From the NCBI GenBank assembly GCA_902806565.1, contig CADCXA010000034.1, forward strand, positions 496,001-560,000: a DNA stretch of 64,000 nucleotides, read 5' to 3'. The notes under the pieces are model-generated. The model was not told where the DNA came from and did not search any database. It saw only the letters and a list, made by a program, of their open reading frames with translations. Position numbers and translations under genes: made by a program. The stretch is from Hypoxylon rubiginosum (taxonomy: Eukaryota > Ascomycota > Sordariomycetes > Xylariales > Hypoxylaceae). Shown in pieces: positions 34,194 through 47,018 of this stretch (position 1 is its first letter; each line of letters begins with the position of its first letter).

Positions 34194-36419
34194 TCAGTTC
34201 TCCATACTCTCGGTCTTGATCGGGTGATAGAGCATTCCTCGGAGACACATTCGGTCTGATCGGGATTCCTCCATCTTCTTTCCACCTTCACCGTTCTCCT
34301 TGGCTCCCAGCCACCGCCGCCAGAGCGCACCGCTGAAGCCGGCATTATAGTAGAAGCTACCACCCTGCATGTTGTGCTCGCCCCAGCCGAACGGGCTCTC
34401 GTGTGGCGCAGGCGGATAGTTGAAGATCTTGTCCATCACGTCCAACGGCCATTTTCGGTCAAAGTAGACGGGGTGTGGTGCGTACACGGCTTTGTATCCG
34501 TGGTGAAGCGCGACAGTCGGGGGCCACATCTCAGGGAACATGGTGTGATGCATACGATAGGTTTCTTCGTGCATCGTGTTCAGAAGCCGCCTAGAGAGTC
34601 GCGCGACGGTGATAATTGCTGCCCGGCGGGGTGGCGTTTCAAGTGACGTGTTATATCCAGTAACATCGTTGCGGAAGACCCAATTCGTCTTGGACGGATC
34701 AAACAGAGGATCAAAGACGATCAGATCGGCATCTTCACCTACACCCCATTGATAATCGTCCTCTTCAATCGTCGTCGGAGGCGTGGTCTCATTCGGAGAC
34801 GAAAGCCTACCGAGACCCGAGGTCGGAAATTCCACCGGTCCCCAAATTGGCTTCTCCTTTCTTTCTACCGTCTCCCGCTCCACAAGTTCGGAGAACTTAG
34901 CCCACGAGCCGTGCGCACCGGGGATCCAGAATCGAGAACCTCGCTCCCAGAGGAGTTTCCGCGGTTGGTCGGCTGCCCAGTTTGAAACGCCGTTATGGAA
35001 CTCGTAATAGTGACCGGTATATCTTATATCCATCTCCCAGTTCCAAAAGAATTCGTATTCCTGGTGCTGCTGCGCAAACCACTGCAAGGCGAAATGGGCT
35101 GACCGATAGACACCGTGGATATCAGACTTGGAATGATTCTCAAGGTTGTCTTCCTCGCGAAACGGGCCGGGATAGTAGAGTCGCATCAGCTGTTCAGACC
35201 ACAGCGTTGTCATATCCCAAAATTCCTCCGGCACATTCTCCCGCAGCGTTTGGTTGTAGACCTCCTCGGATGCCCAAATCGGTATCTTATCGTCTTTGAC
35301 ATGTACAAGGAGATGTACGTCGTATTCGCCGCCGGACTTCAGAGACAATTCATTGATCATTGCCCGCAGAGACAGGAGCTGGATGTCGCTATACTTGTAA
35401 CCGGTCCAGGTCCGCAATACGTAAGCCGATCGCTTCACTACCTTCTTCTGTCCAGCTGCACCATCATCATTACCGGCTTCTGCCTCGGGTTCAAACCGCT
35501 TCTGGTTTTTCTCGAAGCACGTCCTCTGCGCTTTACCCCAGTTTACGTTGCGGTAATCGACCTTGGTGAATAGCTCCTGGATCTTGTCCGCGCCTGCGTG
35601 CGCCGTTTTGTTTGCAAGACCGAGTCCTCCTTCAGAAGGGTTGTAGCTATAGCCGTAAGGACCGAAGCGACCAAACCGTTCCCAGCACCTGTCGGGTGCG
35701 ATTCCAATGCTCTCGTACGAACCCCAATAAGGCGCAGTCATCCCGGCAGGGATGCCAGGGTAGGCGAAGATATCAGGTGCCGGGTACTTCTCGTTGTCAT
35801 CAACATAGCATCTCTGAACGGGATGATGCTCTTTGAGGTACTCATTTGAGCTGAAGTCAGGATACGGATTAACAGAAACTGGGTCCAAAGGAGGCGCCTT
35901 ATGGATCTCGATCTTGGCCTTTGATACGGCTTGCTGTTCAGGAACCCAGTCCGAGTACTGCACAAGGGAGCGGACGCCATTATAGAACCCATTTAACCTA
36001 TAATGGAATCCACGTGTTAGGACCGTCGCCGCAACTTTTACGTCACTTCTGAGACATAATATGTGCATATTATCTTACCTGGGATACAGTTCCCAATGGT
36101 ACGGTATTCTCTCTTCCGTCTTGGCTTTCTCCGTGTAATAGCGGCGCGCTCGAAAGCTTCCGCCGGCAATCAGAACGAGTGTAAAGAAAACAGCGAGCGT
36201 GACTACGAATAGTCTTCTGGGCGACGTGCGAAGCAGAAGTCCTAAGCGGCGACGAGGTGTCGACATTCCCTTGCGCCAGCTGTCCGACATAATAGGCGAG
36301 TCGTCTGACGGCGAACTGACATGGCTCATATCATGAGAAGGTAACTCCTCATAGGCGATCTTGGATCCAGAGTGTCGAAGAGACGGTATCAAAGAGAGTG
36401 CGGTCTTAATAGGACCCAT
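34194..36419 (-). CDS. DUF3405 type II membrane protein
   Basis: Two exons, 36419-36079 and 35997-34194, give 714 residues. The join restores an Arg codon (AG|G) across a GTAAGA..TATAG intron. A basic cytosolic N-terminus of about 68 residues leads to one transmembrane anchor at about 70-89 (FVVTLAVFFTLVLIAGG). The rest is lumenal. It contains the DUF3405 landmarks YVLRTWTGYKYSDIQLLSLRAMINELSLKSGG, abridged here as RTWTGY and LRAMINELS, then FFWNWEMDIRYTGHYYEF and later VGEDADLIVFDPLFDP. The glycosyltransferase-like layout (short tail, anchor, large lumenal domain) and the MD/ED acidic motifs suggest a Golgi enzyme acting on glycans, but no activity is established for the family to my knowledge. 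It is the third of three minus-strand genes in a row; nothing suggests co-regulation. Confidence 0.92.
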
Positions 36420-39261
36420 CCTTGTTGTAGTGAATCGGGTTACGGTTTAGATATAACCGAGCTTCGTGCGTTAGCCTTCGCGTATTACTCCTGAGGCAAT
36501 TCGCACGTCTCGTCCGTTCAGCATTCCGTTTAGACCTCGCAGTAGACAGAAAAGAAAGACGTCTTGTGGGAGATGGCGAGGCGAAAGGAAAGGAGAAGGG
36601 AAAAAGAGAGAGAGATAGAGGAACACAGCCCTGGATGAGCCAAGCCAAGCTTGAGGAAGTGGAGGGTACTGTGATTTACAGGTTGACAGGGAACCTAAAG
36701 CTGCTAAGGTGGTAAGGTGGACAAAATTGGACTCGACTCCACCGACAAGTCTGCAAGTCTGCAAGTCTGCAAATCTGCAAGAATAGCTAGCGGAATCTCC
36801 CATTCAACGGGGCGAGATGGGCAAAGTAGAAAGTGGGTGCGGTCGGCCTGCAAGCATGGCAAGGTGCAAGGTGCAAGGCGCAAGGTGGGTTGAGCGTGGG
36901 TTAAGCGTGGGCTAGGCCAACTTTTTTTTATGGCAATTTATGGCAATTTATTGGGAAGGGACGAACGGTTCTTCGCAAATACCTAAGGTTGCAGATGATT
37001 GCACCACACCAAACACAAAGTATAGTACTATAGTAGCATCATTGCCCAGGTGATGTAGGCGATACTAAGGGTACGACAAGGGGTGGCTAACATGGGAAGG
37101 TACGCCGTTGGTGGAAGGACTTGGCCAATTCCTTCTCCTTCTGTCCAATACGCCGGCTGGGTAACCCAGGCACACATACCCCATACTAGCTCATAGTTCC
37201 ATAGTGCAGCGCCTAGAGGCGGGCAGGCTGGCAGGTTGTAGATTGCGCGATCATGTAATTTGCCATACTATGTGAACAGGTGAACTAAAGCCCACCGTTC
37301 GTTACTAAACCTTAGAACTTGAAGGTACCCGTCTATCTGTCTATCATTTCGTCCCGACTGCTCATCTCCCCCCTTCGCTTTTATTATTAGTGTATATGTT
37401 AACACTAACCGTTGAATCTTGTCCAGGTACGCAGTACGGTATAATAATTACAATGACTACCTGGGTACATTGTCTAATAGAATGCATTTTCTCATGTCGC
37501 TTTAGATCATCAGGTACAAGGACAACTGCAGCATCCTTGTTCGTACAGCAGCATATCTTAGGACAAAAACCAAAGCTACCTTGCTGCGTGCATTGCTAGG
37601 TACATATATTGACGTAGATAAGGGTCAGGCCAGCTCGGTTAGAATGCAGGTTGTCTGGTTCGTCTGCAACCCTATTACTGATCCTAAGTATCTCTGAACT
37701 GACTGCTGACCGATTGGATTTATGGGTGCATTAAAGATCTTACTGGACCCGGCTAGTAGATAACCATAATATGATGCTTATTTCCGTATCGAGATGCATT
37801 CCTTGATAATGCCTAGGGGTAGATATTGTAAAGGATTTTAATCATTGAAGGTAAGGGGTTTTTTTTTATTTTATTTTTTTCAATTATAGGGAAGTACAGT
37901 ACAAAGCCATGAGGCTCTGCAACCTTGAACTGGAGGGGAAAAGCCACACCCGCGCATGCATTGCTAAGTTAAATAAGACAATGGCTAAAGAACGTGGAAC
38001 GTGGGCGATTATTCATCATGACCACAATGTCTTAATATCCTTAAACAGGGCGCGGAATTTTATTATTTTTATCTTTGAATCCAAGACCCATCCGAGTGCC
38101 ATCCGTCTTCATCTTGATGACAGCCATTATGCAGGTCATGTTAGACTCTTTGTATCGTCTCTTCCTATTTGAAGGATCAGGCAGGGGGACAGCCCGCTCA
38201 GCTTCGCTTTTAATCGAAATTTGCGTCGGTCAAAAATCCTACGTTAGAAATTGCGGTGCAGGACTCTGGGTCCCAATCAAATCATTGCTGCAAATCAATT
38301 CTCCGCCGATTAGAATGGGGCATATGACCCCCTATTACAGGATGAATAGATGACCCTCGATCTAACTTGGGCACGGTATAAGCCGGCCTATATACAAAGT
38401 ACAGCGTTTAAATACTATGTAAGATGCAAATCCCAAAGTACAACTCCTCTTTCTTCTTGATAAGAACCAAGAACCGCGAGAACTGCAAGTTTGGAGACTA
38501 AAAGGGGAAAAAAGGGTCTAGGCCAATCCCCCAAGCCGCCTGGCCGTCCAACTAAAGATGCGCCCTAACGGCTCCCCATGTCACAATCCCTCGGTCAAGT
38601 CCCCCCCTAGGCGGGATCTCGCCCGATTCCGCCGATCTCTCCTGTTGTAGAGCTTGAAATTAGATTGATTACTGGCCGAGAAACGCCAACGCGTCGCGTG
38701 GCGCTATATGTAGGCAGGTGAGTAGCCGTTTTGGAGCACTAATGCACGGAGTAGAGTAGCCAACCGATGCTGTGTAACCAGATCAAACTTGCATGCCGTA
38801 TATGCGTGAGAGCTCAAGGTCGTTTAGAACTTCTATTCATACGAGAATCATGTCTAAGAACAGTCGCACAAGTTGTAGTCCGTGGTAGGCTTGTGATACA
38901 GATAGATACGCTTGACGCCGCTTGGTATCACCGTCAGCCGCCTTTCTAGGTCTTTCTCATGATTTGCGACAACCTGGTGGTAGTCTGTACTATTGTACGC
39001 GCAGAGGAACTGCGGATTGTTGCCATCGTCTCATGTAAACCGCAAACTTCAATGGTTCCAAAGTAACGTGGCTTTGAACGACTTCATGATGTCGCATATA
39101 CCTCGGGGCCAATAATTGCATGGCCGACCTCTATGATACACGCCAAACCGCCAAGTTGTAGCCCTTCCACAGTTCTATGTTGTATGATCATAATCGTTGA
39201 TCCGTAAAGAGAACGCCTGCCATGCCTCAAAAGCAAAACGAAAGGATCGCTCCACGACACG
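36420..39261. other. Intergenic, 2.8 kb, no gene seen
   Basis: Promoter of the DUF3405 gene on the left and 3' flank of AFG1 on the right. It contains CAAGTCTG x4 (36746) and runs of GCAAGGT near 36858-36886. Low-quality short frames near 37909-38353 are not supported. Confidence 0.5.
36746..36781. repeat. Tandem repeat CAAGTCTG x4
   Basis: Three exact copies and one copy with a G-to-A change, about 330 bases upstream of the DUF3405 start. Confidence 0.9.
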
Positions 39262-40983
39262 TCACATGCTGTCCTCCATTTGCCGACTGCGAGCCTTAGC
39301 CCAGCTATCCCTCTCGCTCTTCCCGCCCATGCTCTCCAAGCCCATACCACGCTCAACCCATTCCTTGCTAGACATCTCGCTCAGCCTCGACAAGGCTCGC
39401 GCAAACGCAAACCGCTCCTCGTCACCGGAGAAGAGACTCGAATTTTTTAGCTGGTCGATGTTGCTGTCCACGTCCTCCAGCATATGCTGCATAGCGTGGC
39501 TGGTAGCCTCTTCCTCCTCGTCATCCACAGGCACGCCATCTCTCTTCAACGACTCCCGTAGCTCTTGCGGCGAAATGAACAGCTCCGTAAGCGGCACAGC
39601 CGTAGTGAGGACGAGCTTGGCGCGAGACTCATAGACGGCATCGATGAAGGTGATGAACCGTCTCGCAAGGTCGCGTTCGCGGAACGTCATGCCAGGTATA
39701 TCGGAGATGATGAACGCATCGTAGCAACGCATCAGTTCGAGGTAATCGGCGGCACCCGTCGCACGGCCGATCAGTTCTTGGAAGGTGAACCAAGCGCAGC
39801 GACCACTTACCCTAGGGACGAGGATGTCGCGGCCCCACACTTTCTGGGTTTCTGAATGAGGCTCTGGGGTTTCTGGGTCGCCGAGAAAGCGGAGCCATTT
39901 CTCTATATGCGACGCTGCGTGACTATCAAGCGGTGTATGGTAGACACCAGAAGGTGGTCGCTGGATTTTGCGATAATCAGTGGGCGAGTTGAGATTGATG
40001 ACGTGCAACCGCGATTTCAGGAGGTGGATTGCCGGAATAAAAGAGTCGCGCTGTATCCCATTCTTGTAGAGCTCGTCTGGGTGTCGATTCGAGGTCGTCA
40101 CAAGAACAACTCCGTGGGACATCAGCGACTCTAGAAGCCTTCGCAAGATCATCGCATCAGCTACATCGGTACACTGAAACTCGTCGAAACACAGCACATT
40201 GGCCTGCTCCGCGAGATCTGCTGCCACGAACGGGACCGCATCTATGTCGTTTCCATGCTCCATCTTCATCCGATGCAATTTCTTGTGCACATCCTGCATA
40301 AAATTGTGGAAGTGTATTCTTGTCTTAGATCGGACGGAGCTCGGTAATGTGTCGTAGAAGAGGTCCATCAGCATGGTCTTCCCGCTTCCGACGTCGCCGT
40401 ATAAATATAGCCCGCGTGGCAGATTGTCTGGGATCGCCTGTATGGCCCCAGTAGCCGCCTTCTGCCCAAACCATGAAAACAGAGACTTCGTAGGCTTCAA
40501 CGATTCGAGAGTCGGGCGTACGATCGGTCGTGCTTGGTAGTGGACTAGATCATCATGGAGATTTTGCAGATTTTGTATAATCCCTCGCTGGTGTTGATCA
40601 TCTCGGAGGCGCCCGTCCCTAACTCGGCGGTCGTATTCTTGGATGGGGCCATAATTGTCGGGTACGTGGGCTATGGGAGCTATTCATGAGGTTTAGAGAC
40701 AGAAGCACACAGAGAGGCTGTCGGGATCCTTACCATCCTCTACAGCTACTGACGCGACGGTCGCAAACCGTCTGAATCTGCTTGGCGAGAAATAGGGTTG
40801 TGCCAGAGCATTAGACGCGGGTCTACGACTTGCGATTGTATACCTCCCTCCGCTTTGCCGTCTTCCGTTGGCTTGCGTCCTTATTAGACATCTAGTGCAT
40901 ATGCCGCGTCTCGTCTCGAGTCCTGCGATAGTCCGAACTGACAAAAGTCGCATGGGAGGCGCACGAGAAGAATAGTGGCGCAT
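39262..40983 (-). CDS. afg1: AFG1/LACE1-type mitochondrial AAA-family ATPase
   Basis: Two exons, 40983-40734 and 40679-39262, give 555 residues. The 54-base intron has a GTAAGG donor. The N-terminal 75 residues are rich in Arg, Ser and Ala and almost free of acids, fitting a mitochondrial presequence. Walker A GDVGSGKT is at about 178-185 and Walker B CFDEFQ at about 247-252. Sensor-type TTSNRHPDELYKNG and the family block FIPAIHLLKSRL follow. Conserved C-terminal motifs RCAWFTFQELI and DFITF-like RRFITFIDAVYE are present. In yeast and animals AFG1/LACE1 is a matrix-side inner-membrane ATPase that helps degrade respiratory-chain subunits. A downstream ATG at 40953 could also start translation, but the longer presequence is equally acceptable. 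Confidence 0.95.
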
Positions 40984-41557
40984 TCTTATCAATCAATAGG
41001 ACCTTCTTATATGCGGCAGAGGCCGAGGCGCTGACACATCATATACGGATAGTATACGGTTTATAGGCAAGGGATATAGGATATGAGCAGAGCACACACG
41101 AACTCGTAAGAAGCTGTACAAAATCACAGCAAGAATAGCAACCGCTCTCTCATTGAATGAAGCCTTCAATCTTTGCGCATGCTCAAATGGCGTCACAAGG
41201 TCACACAGCCAAATTGCCGACAAGGAGCGGAGATATTTCGGTCAAAGACTAGCTTATGCATATATACGGATAGGATATGTGTAATTAAGCCATTCGACCG
41301 AGGTCAATAATATGGAAAGAGTGGGTCACCTTTAGAGACGGCCATTCTAAAATAACCGCAGGGGCGGAAAGGGGCAGAAAGGGGCTATATCTACATCTCT
41401 ATCCGCCACAAATTTACATGGAGTTTTTATATAATCGAATTTTGCGACACAATGGCTTGAGATATATCTCAGATACACAGGAGTGATTGACGAACCAATT
41501 ACTCGTGAAGCAAGCTGTGTCTATTCGCCGACATCTCGGCGGCGCCCAAGGAGCTGA
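40984..41557. other. Intergenic, no intact gene
   Basis: Promoter side of AFG1, then sequence that should hold the missing N-terminal part of the CorA-like relic. I cannot recognise that part. Confidence 0.45.
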
Positions 41558-42579
41558 GTGGCAATGTCGTGCAGCCTTATTCGGGGGCCGGGGCGTGGAA
41601 TAAACCCCTGTGGAAAAGCCGTCGGGATTGCTCAATTCCAGGCTATGATTTGCAAACTCTCTTATGACTGGGGAAGACCTTGGAGGGGAACTTTGGACCA
41701 GATTGACGAAGCAATTCGTGTCGAGGTTAGTGTCCGGCAATGCACTAAGCTGCCTACTTACCTAGTACATGCCTATATCTACCGGGGATCTCCCTCGCTA
41801 CCATTCACTAATATTAACGGCATAGTTTGATGCTCTCGATAAAAAGAGCCTAGATCGATTCCTGTTCGACGATTCCTTTCAGCTTTCAAGGCAGTACTTC
41901 ACCGTACTCCAACTGCTCCGTATTATGCCCGAGTGGATTGAAGGAAGCATGAACGACCTAAAAAGTTTAGAAAACGGCTGGCTACAACACAATAATTTTA
42001 TCTAATCTAGTTATCTTACTGTTAACGAACTAGCTAGCATTGTGGAAAACTGGAACACGGCTATCTCCAGCATGGAACGACAAGCAAAGGGGCTCCTTGA
42101 TCGCATCGGCCACAAAACAGAAGAGGTGAAAAGTCTTAGAGATGGGGTAGGTATAACACCACATCCTTCATGAAAGCGTATTAGCTAATAGCCCATATTA
42201 AGCTGTTCAACGCAACGTCCCTTCGCGAGGCCAGTAAAGGAATAGCCCTCAACCGAGCAATCTACGTATTTACTGTTGTCACCGTCATTTTTACACCTCT
42301 CGGGTTTATGGCAGTAGGTACTTCACAGGACGATCTTGCGACTCTGGAACTAATGAGATTTAGACATTCTAGGCATTGCCTATTCTAAATGACCCTCTTA
42401 GCAACGGCAGCGAGCCATCCCTAACTGCGCTCATAAGCACTTTTATCATTATACCGCTCCTGACATACATAATCTCTCTCTTTGCTGTTGGGTATTTCAG
42501 CCTCGAGAGCTCTCAAAGAGTATTCAACGCGCATAGCTATCAAAGGATTGTAAATGCCGTATTTGGGAACGATACCTAA
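41558..42579 (+). pseudogene. Decayed CorA-like membrane protein gene
   Basis: Four exon-like blocks keep frame through good splice signals: 41558-41725, 41826-42146, 42203-42313 and 42373-42579. The encoded text matches fungal CorA-like proteins: the AQFQAMICKLSYDWG and SFQLSRQYFTVLQLLRI segments, a long helix KTEEVKSLRDGLFNATSLREAS, then TM1 (AIYVFTVVTVIFTPLGFMA), a short loop ALPILND, and TM2 (ALISTFIIIPLLTYIISLFAVGY). An in-frame TAA at 42003-42005 interrupts the second block. A TGA lies immediately before the first block, and no N-terminal region or ATG start is found. The GMN-type pore motif of true Mg2+ channels is not visible, as is usual in this fungal group. It is most likely a 5'-truncated pseudogene, or, less likely, a gene with an unresolved intron around the TAA. 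Confidence 0.7.
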
Positions 42580-42914
42580 AACGAGCAGGTTTCCCTGGCA
42601 GACCTTCCGTCGTCATAGGCAATCAATTCGTCGTTACCTACCTGGATAGGGACCTTTCTGCTAGTAAGGTTTTCGTTTATAAGGGTGCTGCAAGACACTC
42701 GCGGTGGTTGAGTATAGGAGTGTGGAGCGATGAAGAGAGATGAACTTATATTTCGCCTGCCGTCTTAAGGAGTTCCCGTCAAAATGTATATTACAAGTAT
42801 CCGAAAGCCTATCTCGTACTCTTCAGATCGCTGAAAGGTGCGATGTGTCGCCCCTTAACGCCAAGCTAAGTCTTTGATGCCCAGCTTAGAGTGACCATAC
42901 ATCCATTGTGAGGC
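42580..42914. other. Short gap between convergent gene ends
   Basis: No coding signal is seen. It contains the 3' flank of the CorA-like relic and of the phosphatase gene. Confidence 0.5.
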
Positions 42915-44817
42915 TCATAATACGTCCTGAGTAGGATTGCCACTCGTTTTTATTTCTATATCATTAGGGTCAGTAGCCACAGCGCCGCCCTCCATAAGCA
43001 CCAGCTCGTCGATTCTCTCGTTGGAATATTCGATTCGCTTCCAAGTCTTTATGCCACCGTTACTCGTATCGAATTCCCACACCCTCATTCGCCGGTAATA
43101 TCGCTTTCCGCCGTACGAGCCATAGCCTCCGAATCCGCCGCCGCCGCCGTAGCATAGCCAAGGACCAGGCTGGGAGGCCTTGCTGCCGTCTTGCTGCGGC
43201 CGCAGAGCGCAAAAGTCATTCACGTGGTCGTGCCCGCATCCTACTGCTGCTATACCTTCTTTCACCAAGGCATCGTAGAAGTGGGAATTGAAGCTTGGGC
43301 CCTCGGTCGGCTCTCCCCGATGGCCACCCTTTATGATGAGATCGCTATTTGCGTATTCGGGAAAAGGGATGTGCATGAAGACCAAGGACAGATGAGGGGG
43401 GTTGTGTTCGCTGTCGTTCTCGCGCGCCTTTCGCAACTCTTGGGAAGTACGCGTGAACCAGTCGATCTGGCTTTCCGTGATCCAGCCATAGTCTGGGTCT
43501 TTTACCTTGCTCTGTATTTGCCCGTGGGAATCAAGAAAATAGAAGGTCAATAACGGGACCTCTGATGGCGCCTGCGCGAAGATCTGAAGATAGTAGTTGC
43601 CGATGCCGTCGACCTGCTCTGGCCCTGGCTGGCTAAGGCTGAATGGCAGATCCTGAAGCAGTGACATCTGTGCCGCACCTATCAAGGATAATCAATTAGC
43701 CAAAAATACAGAATGCAGACCCGCTAACACGGCTTCAGAAATGAGCATGTGTGTTTCGAACGGCCTAGCCTACGAGGATCAAGTTGTAGATTGACTGCCT
43801 TGCGAAGAAACCTATTGTATATGCAGCGCTGACGCACTATAATAATCACAGGTATGCTGTCGATAGAAATATCTATAAATCGGGTATAAAAAGAAGCTAC
43901 TCACGCGATAATGCGTAGGTGCCTTCATCGTCATGATTGCCAAAGACAGCCGCGTATGGGATCGACCTCTCGATCAACGGACCAACCACCTTGAACAGAG
44001 TAGATTGGCTATCCAATATATCGTGATGTAACTGATCTCCAGTGAGGATGATGAGGTCTGGCTTCTCGACATCTAAAATACCTCCGAGGAACTTTACGGT
44101 CAGTGGATCAGCCTCGCTCTCGGGCAGAGGCTGACCGTGGGCATCCATGGCATCATTGCACACTCCGACACCAGTCACCATATGAGTATCAGAGATCTGG
44201 AGGACCTTGAATGTACCATCCTCCTTAATCCTGAGTGCTTCTGGGGGACCGCCTGGTCTCGGTTTGGTTACGCCTCGCCGTACGCTTATTTGGGCGGCTG
44301 GCACCCCCGGCGGGGGGTTTAGTTGGAGTGGTGGCCGTATGAGAGCCCACTGCGGCCGTGGTTCGACGGCATCCACACCGAAAAGAACATCTACAGCTGT
44401 GATGGCCTGGTGGTTGTTGCCGGTATAGTTGCTCCTTAACACCCAGATGCCAGCGAGTCGACTCTCCCACGAGCTGTCCGAACTAGTACTGGGGTGCAGC
44501 TCGCTAATTTTGATATCCGTAAGCACTAGGTCGTCAGCAGTAAGATCCTCCTCCTTTGCTTGCGTTACATGCAGCCACGCGGTCTGACGAGTTGTATGCA
44601 GGTAGAGTTCCTTCTCTATGCGGCGCCATTTCCGCGGGTCCAGCCCGGAGATGGAGGGAGGGTCGATCGGAAAGCAGAAGTTTACGGTCAGGTCCGTGAT
44701 CACTGTGTGACCGTCATCAAAGCCCATGGTCGAAAGAACGGGCGACCTCAACGTCTCGGACCGGGGAAATCCAAAAACACAAAGGAATATTGCCGAGACA
44801 AGCCTTAGCACAGACAT
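42915..44817 (-). CDS. Dcr2-like calcineurin-type metallophosphoesterase
   Basis: Two exons, 44817-43905 and 43678-42915, give 558 residues. The first ATG in the frame (44817) gives a hydrophobic N-terminus MSVLRLVSAIFLCVFGF, a signal peptide or anchor. The N-terminal 200 residues are the lumenal beta-rich domain seen in Dcr2/SIA1 proteins. The metal-binding motifs appear in order: QISDTH at about 208, LTGDQLHHD at about 258, FGNHDDEG at about 292, FMHIPFPEY and CGHDHVND. All five blocks of the metallophosphoesterase fold are present. Dcr2 in yeast is a phosphatase affecting cell-cycle entry and the unfolded protein response; function here is inferred from similarity. The 226-base intron is longer than its neighbours. 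Confidence 0.92.
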
Positions 44818-46874
44818 GGTATCACGCACCAGCAGCCCGTTGGTAAAGGGAACGGGGATAGCTGCATGGAGGTGGGAACTGCGGGGAAAAGCAACGGGTA
44901 CTACCCGCGAGTCCAACCCGGGGTAGTGGTTTGACAGGTCGATTTAACCTAACCTGGTCAGGGCCTGAGACAATCCCAGCGAAGGATGTGATTCCTTCAA
45001 CATTCCTTCAACAACTACTTCGTACATCACACTTATAGCAAGGCATGAAAAAGAAACAGATAAGTAGGACTCGGGCGAAGTCGGCCAATCATTCGGACGC
45101 CTCATCAACGATTCTTGATACCTAAGACCTCCAATGACCAATCCTAATGGAATGACCCCAGTCTAGTCTGCCAAAATATGCTACGGCTTTGGCGTCGTGA
45201 AGTTGATAAACTCCGCTGTCTTACCTTCCAACTGGTACGCCTCGGAGGTAGGCAGGTAACTTACCTCCTATCAGCCTGGGCATCACTCTTATCTGATCTC
45301 GACTCCCGAAAGAACTACATAATGTATCTCGAGTCGTACGACTCCATACTTTGACGTCATCCTTGGCCCTTGGGAGCTTGGGATTTTCTTGACCGTGCAT
45401 TGTGTTCGACTGCGCAGACCCAAGCGTGCCTGAAAGGAAGAGAAGCATATACCAATAACTCATAACTCAAATGCACATAGAGCAACGCCATAATCTTGCT
45501 GCTCTTGAGGCTAGCTTCGCGACCTCCATGTAAACCGCTCCGTACTTAACAGCGGCCGCATTGGCACAAGAAGGTCAACAGATAACTGAAGACTCTAGAG
45601 TCTGAGTACCTCGATATTAATAGCACAGATACCCCTGGCAGAAGCTGAAATGGCAACGTAGACGCCATATGTTCCCTTACCCAAACCCCCTAGAGAGTTG
45701 ATGTTCCCGCTCGTGATGTTCTGGATTCGCGGTGCTACATTGTGCCTGCTAGGCTGACAGCTTCAACAGCGCGGCAATGTTTTTCGATGTAGTCAGCATC
45801 GATAACGCGTGAGATAAGCACGAACGAACTCCTTTATTTTATTTCAAAGATGAAAAGATATCCTCAGTAAGTGTTGCGTTTCTCCCTTCACGAGTAGAAG
45901 GAGCAAAGAGACTTGGCCTGTAGGCCATGTCCCGAGCCTCTTAGTCAAAGAGCAGACATGCTCATGCTATAAATTCAAGACTTCCGAGGCACCTTCAGCC
46001 TAGTCGTGGCTTGTCTGCGACTCATTCTTCCGCGAGGGATCGGCTCTGACATATTACGCGAGCAGATCGAAAACGTCGGTGTGCGAAACCAAAGCAAGCG
46101 GTCTTCCCTCCATCTTGCGGTCACGCAATCACTGAGATTATGGACATGATTGCGGCTGCCAATCTTACTGGCCTCGATGCGATGGCTCAAGGCAAGGATG
46201 CCTATTCACCAAATGAATGCTTCCTAAGATGCCGTGGCACGCATTGCGCTGGTATGCGCCAGCCATTCGACGTGGAGAGAAGGGGTTTGGATCATATCGA
46301 TGCATTTCGCACGTGGAGAAGCCTACGGTCTAGATAACGACGAGGAGACTGTGGTGACCCCCGAAGACATCCACGACGAACGTAAAGACAAGCATGCTCT
46401 TGATTAGCGACGAAGGTATGGCGGACGAGGAACATGTTGACGCGAGGACTGGATAGAGGATACAATATCGTGATTTGACTTGTAAGTCATACTATTGGCA
46501 TATGGGATGATAAAGGACTAGCGTGTAGGTTATAACGTGTAATAAATGACTGCTTGACTATTGCGCATCGGGATACCCTGACTATGCGTTGGATTTCGGT
46601 TCGGACGCTTGCTGTTATACCGTACTAAGGATATCCTTACTCGGGTCTCGATTCCTAGGACCATTTCGAACCTGAATCTTTCATGACTGTATCCCAAGAT
46701 TTGCACGCGTAGTATTCGTGACTTCAACATATATGATTAACTGTATTGACTCTGCTCATTTGGTGTTGTCTAGTATTGTCTGTGGTTGAGTGAATCAGAT
46801 AGGTGCGACTCTGTTTCATGACATACGCATATGTATCGTGTTTGTCTGCAATTCAGAGTCATTCGATGGACAAG
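44818..46874. other. Intergenic, 2.1 kb, no gene seen
   Basis: Promoter of the phosphatase gene, then unassigned sequence. One 80-codon frame (45221-45463, minus) begins with a secretion-like hydrophobic start but has no other support. Another short frame (46140-46337, plus) is not recognisable. Confidence 0.45.
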
Positions 46875-46882
46875 TATAAAAG
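46875..46882 (+). promoter_or_regulatory. TATA box (TATAAAAG)
   Basis: A consensus TATAAAAG lies 144 bases before the start of the four-TM protein gene. Confidence 0.6.
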
Positions 46883-47018
46883 AACATGGAGACTAACATT
46901 TGAAGGTTCTCGACAAGATCCCTTTGCCAGCATTATTGCTTCACTTTGCGCAGTTTACTATTCATCAATACAACGTACTCCGAAATCAACTTACCCGAGT
47001 CCTAATTAAAGGACACTC

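Noticed and set aside
45221..45463. 80-codon frame with a secretion-like N-terminus
   Set aside because: There is only a hydrophobic start; no cysteine pattern, promoter signal or splice partner supports it.
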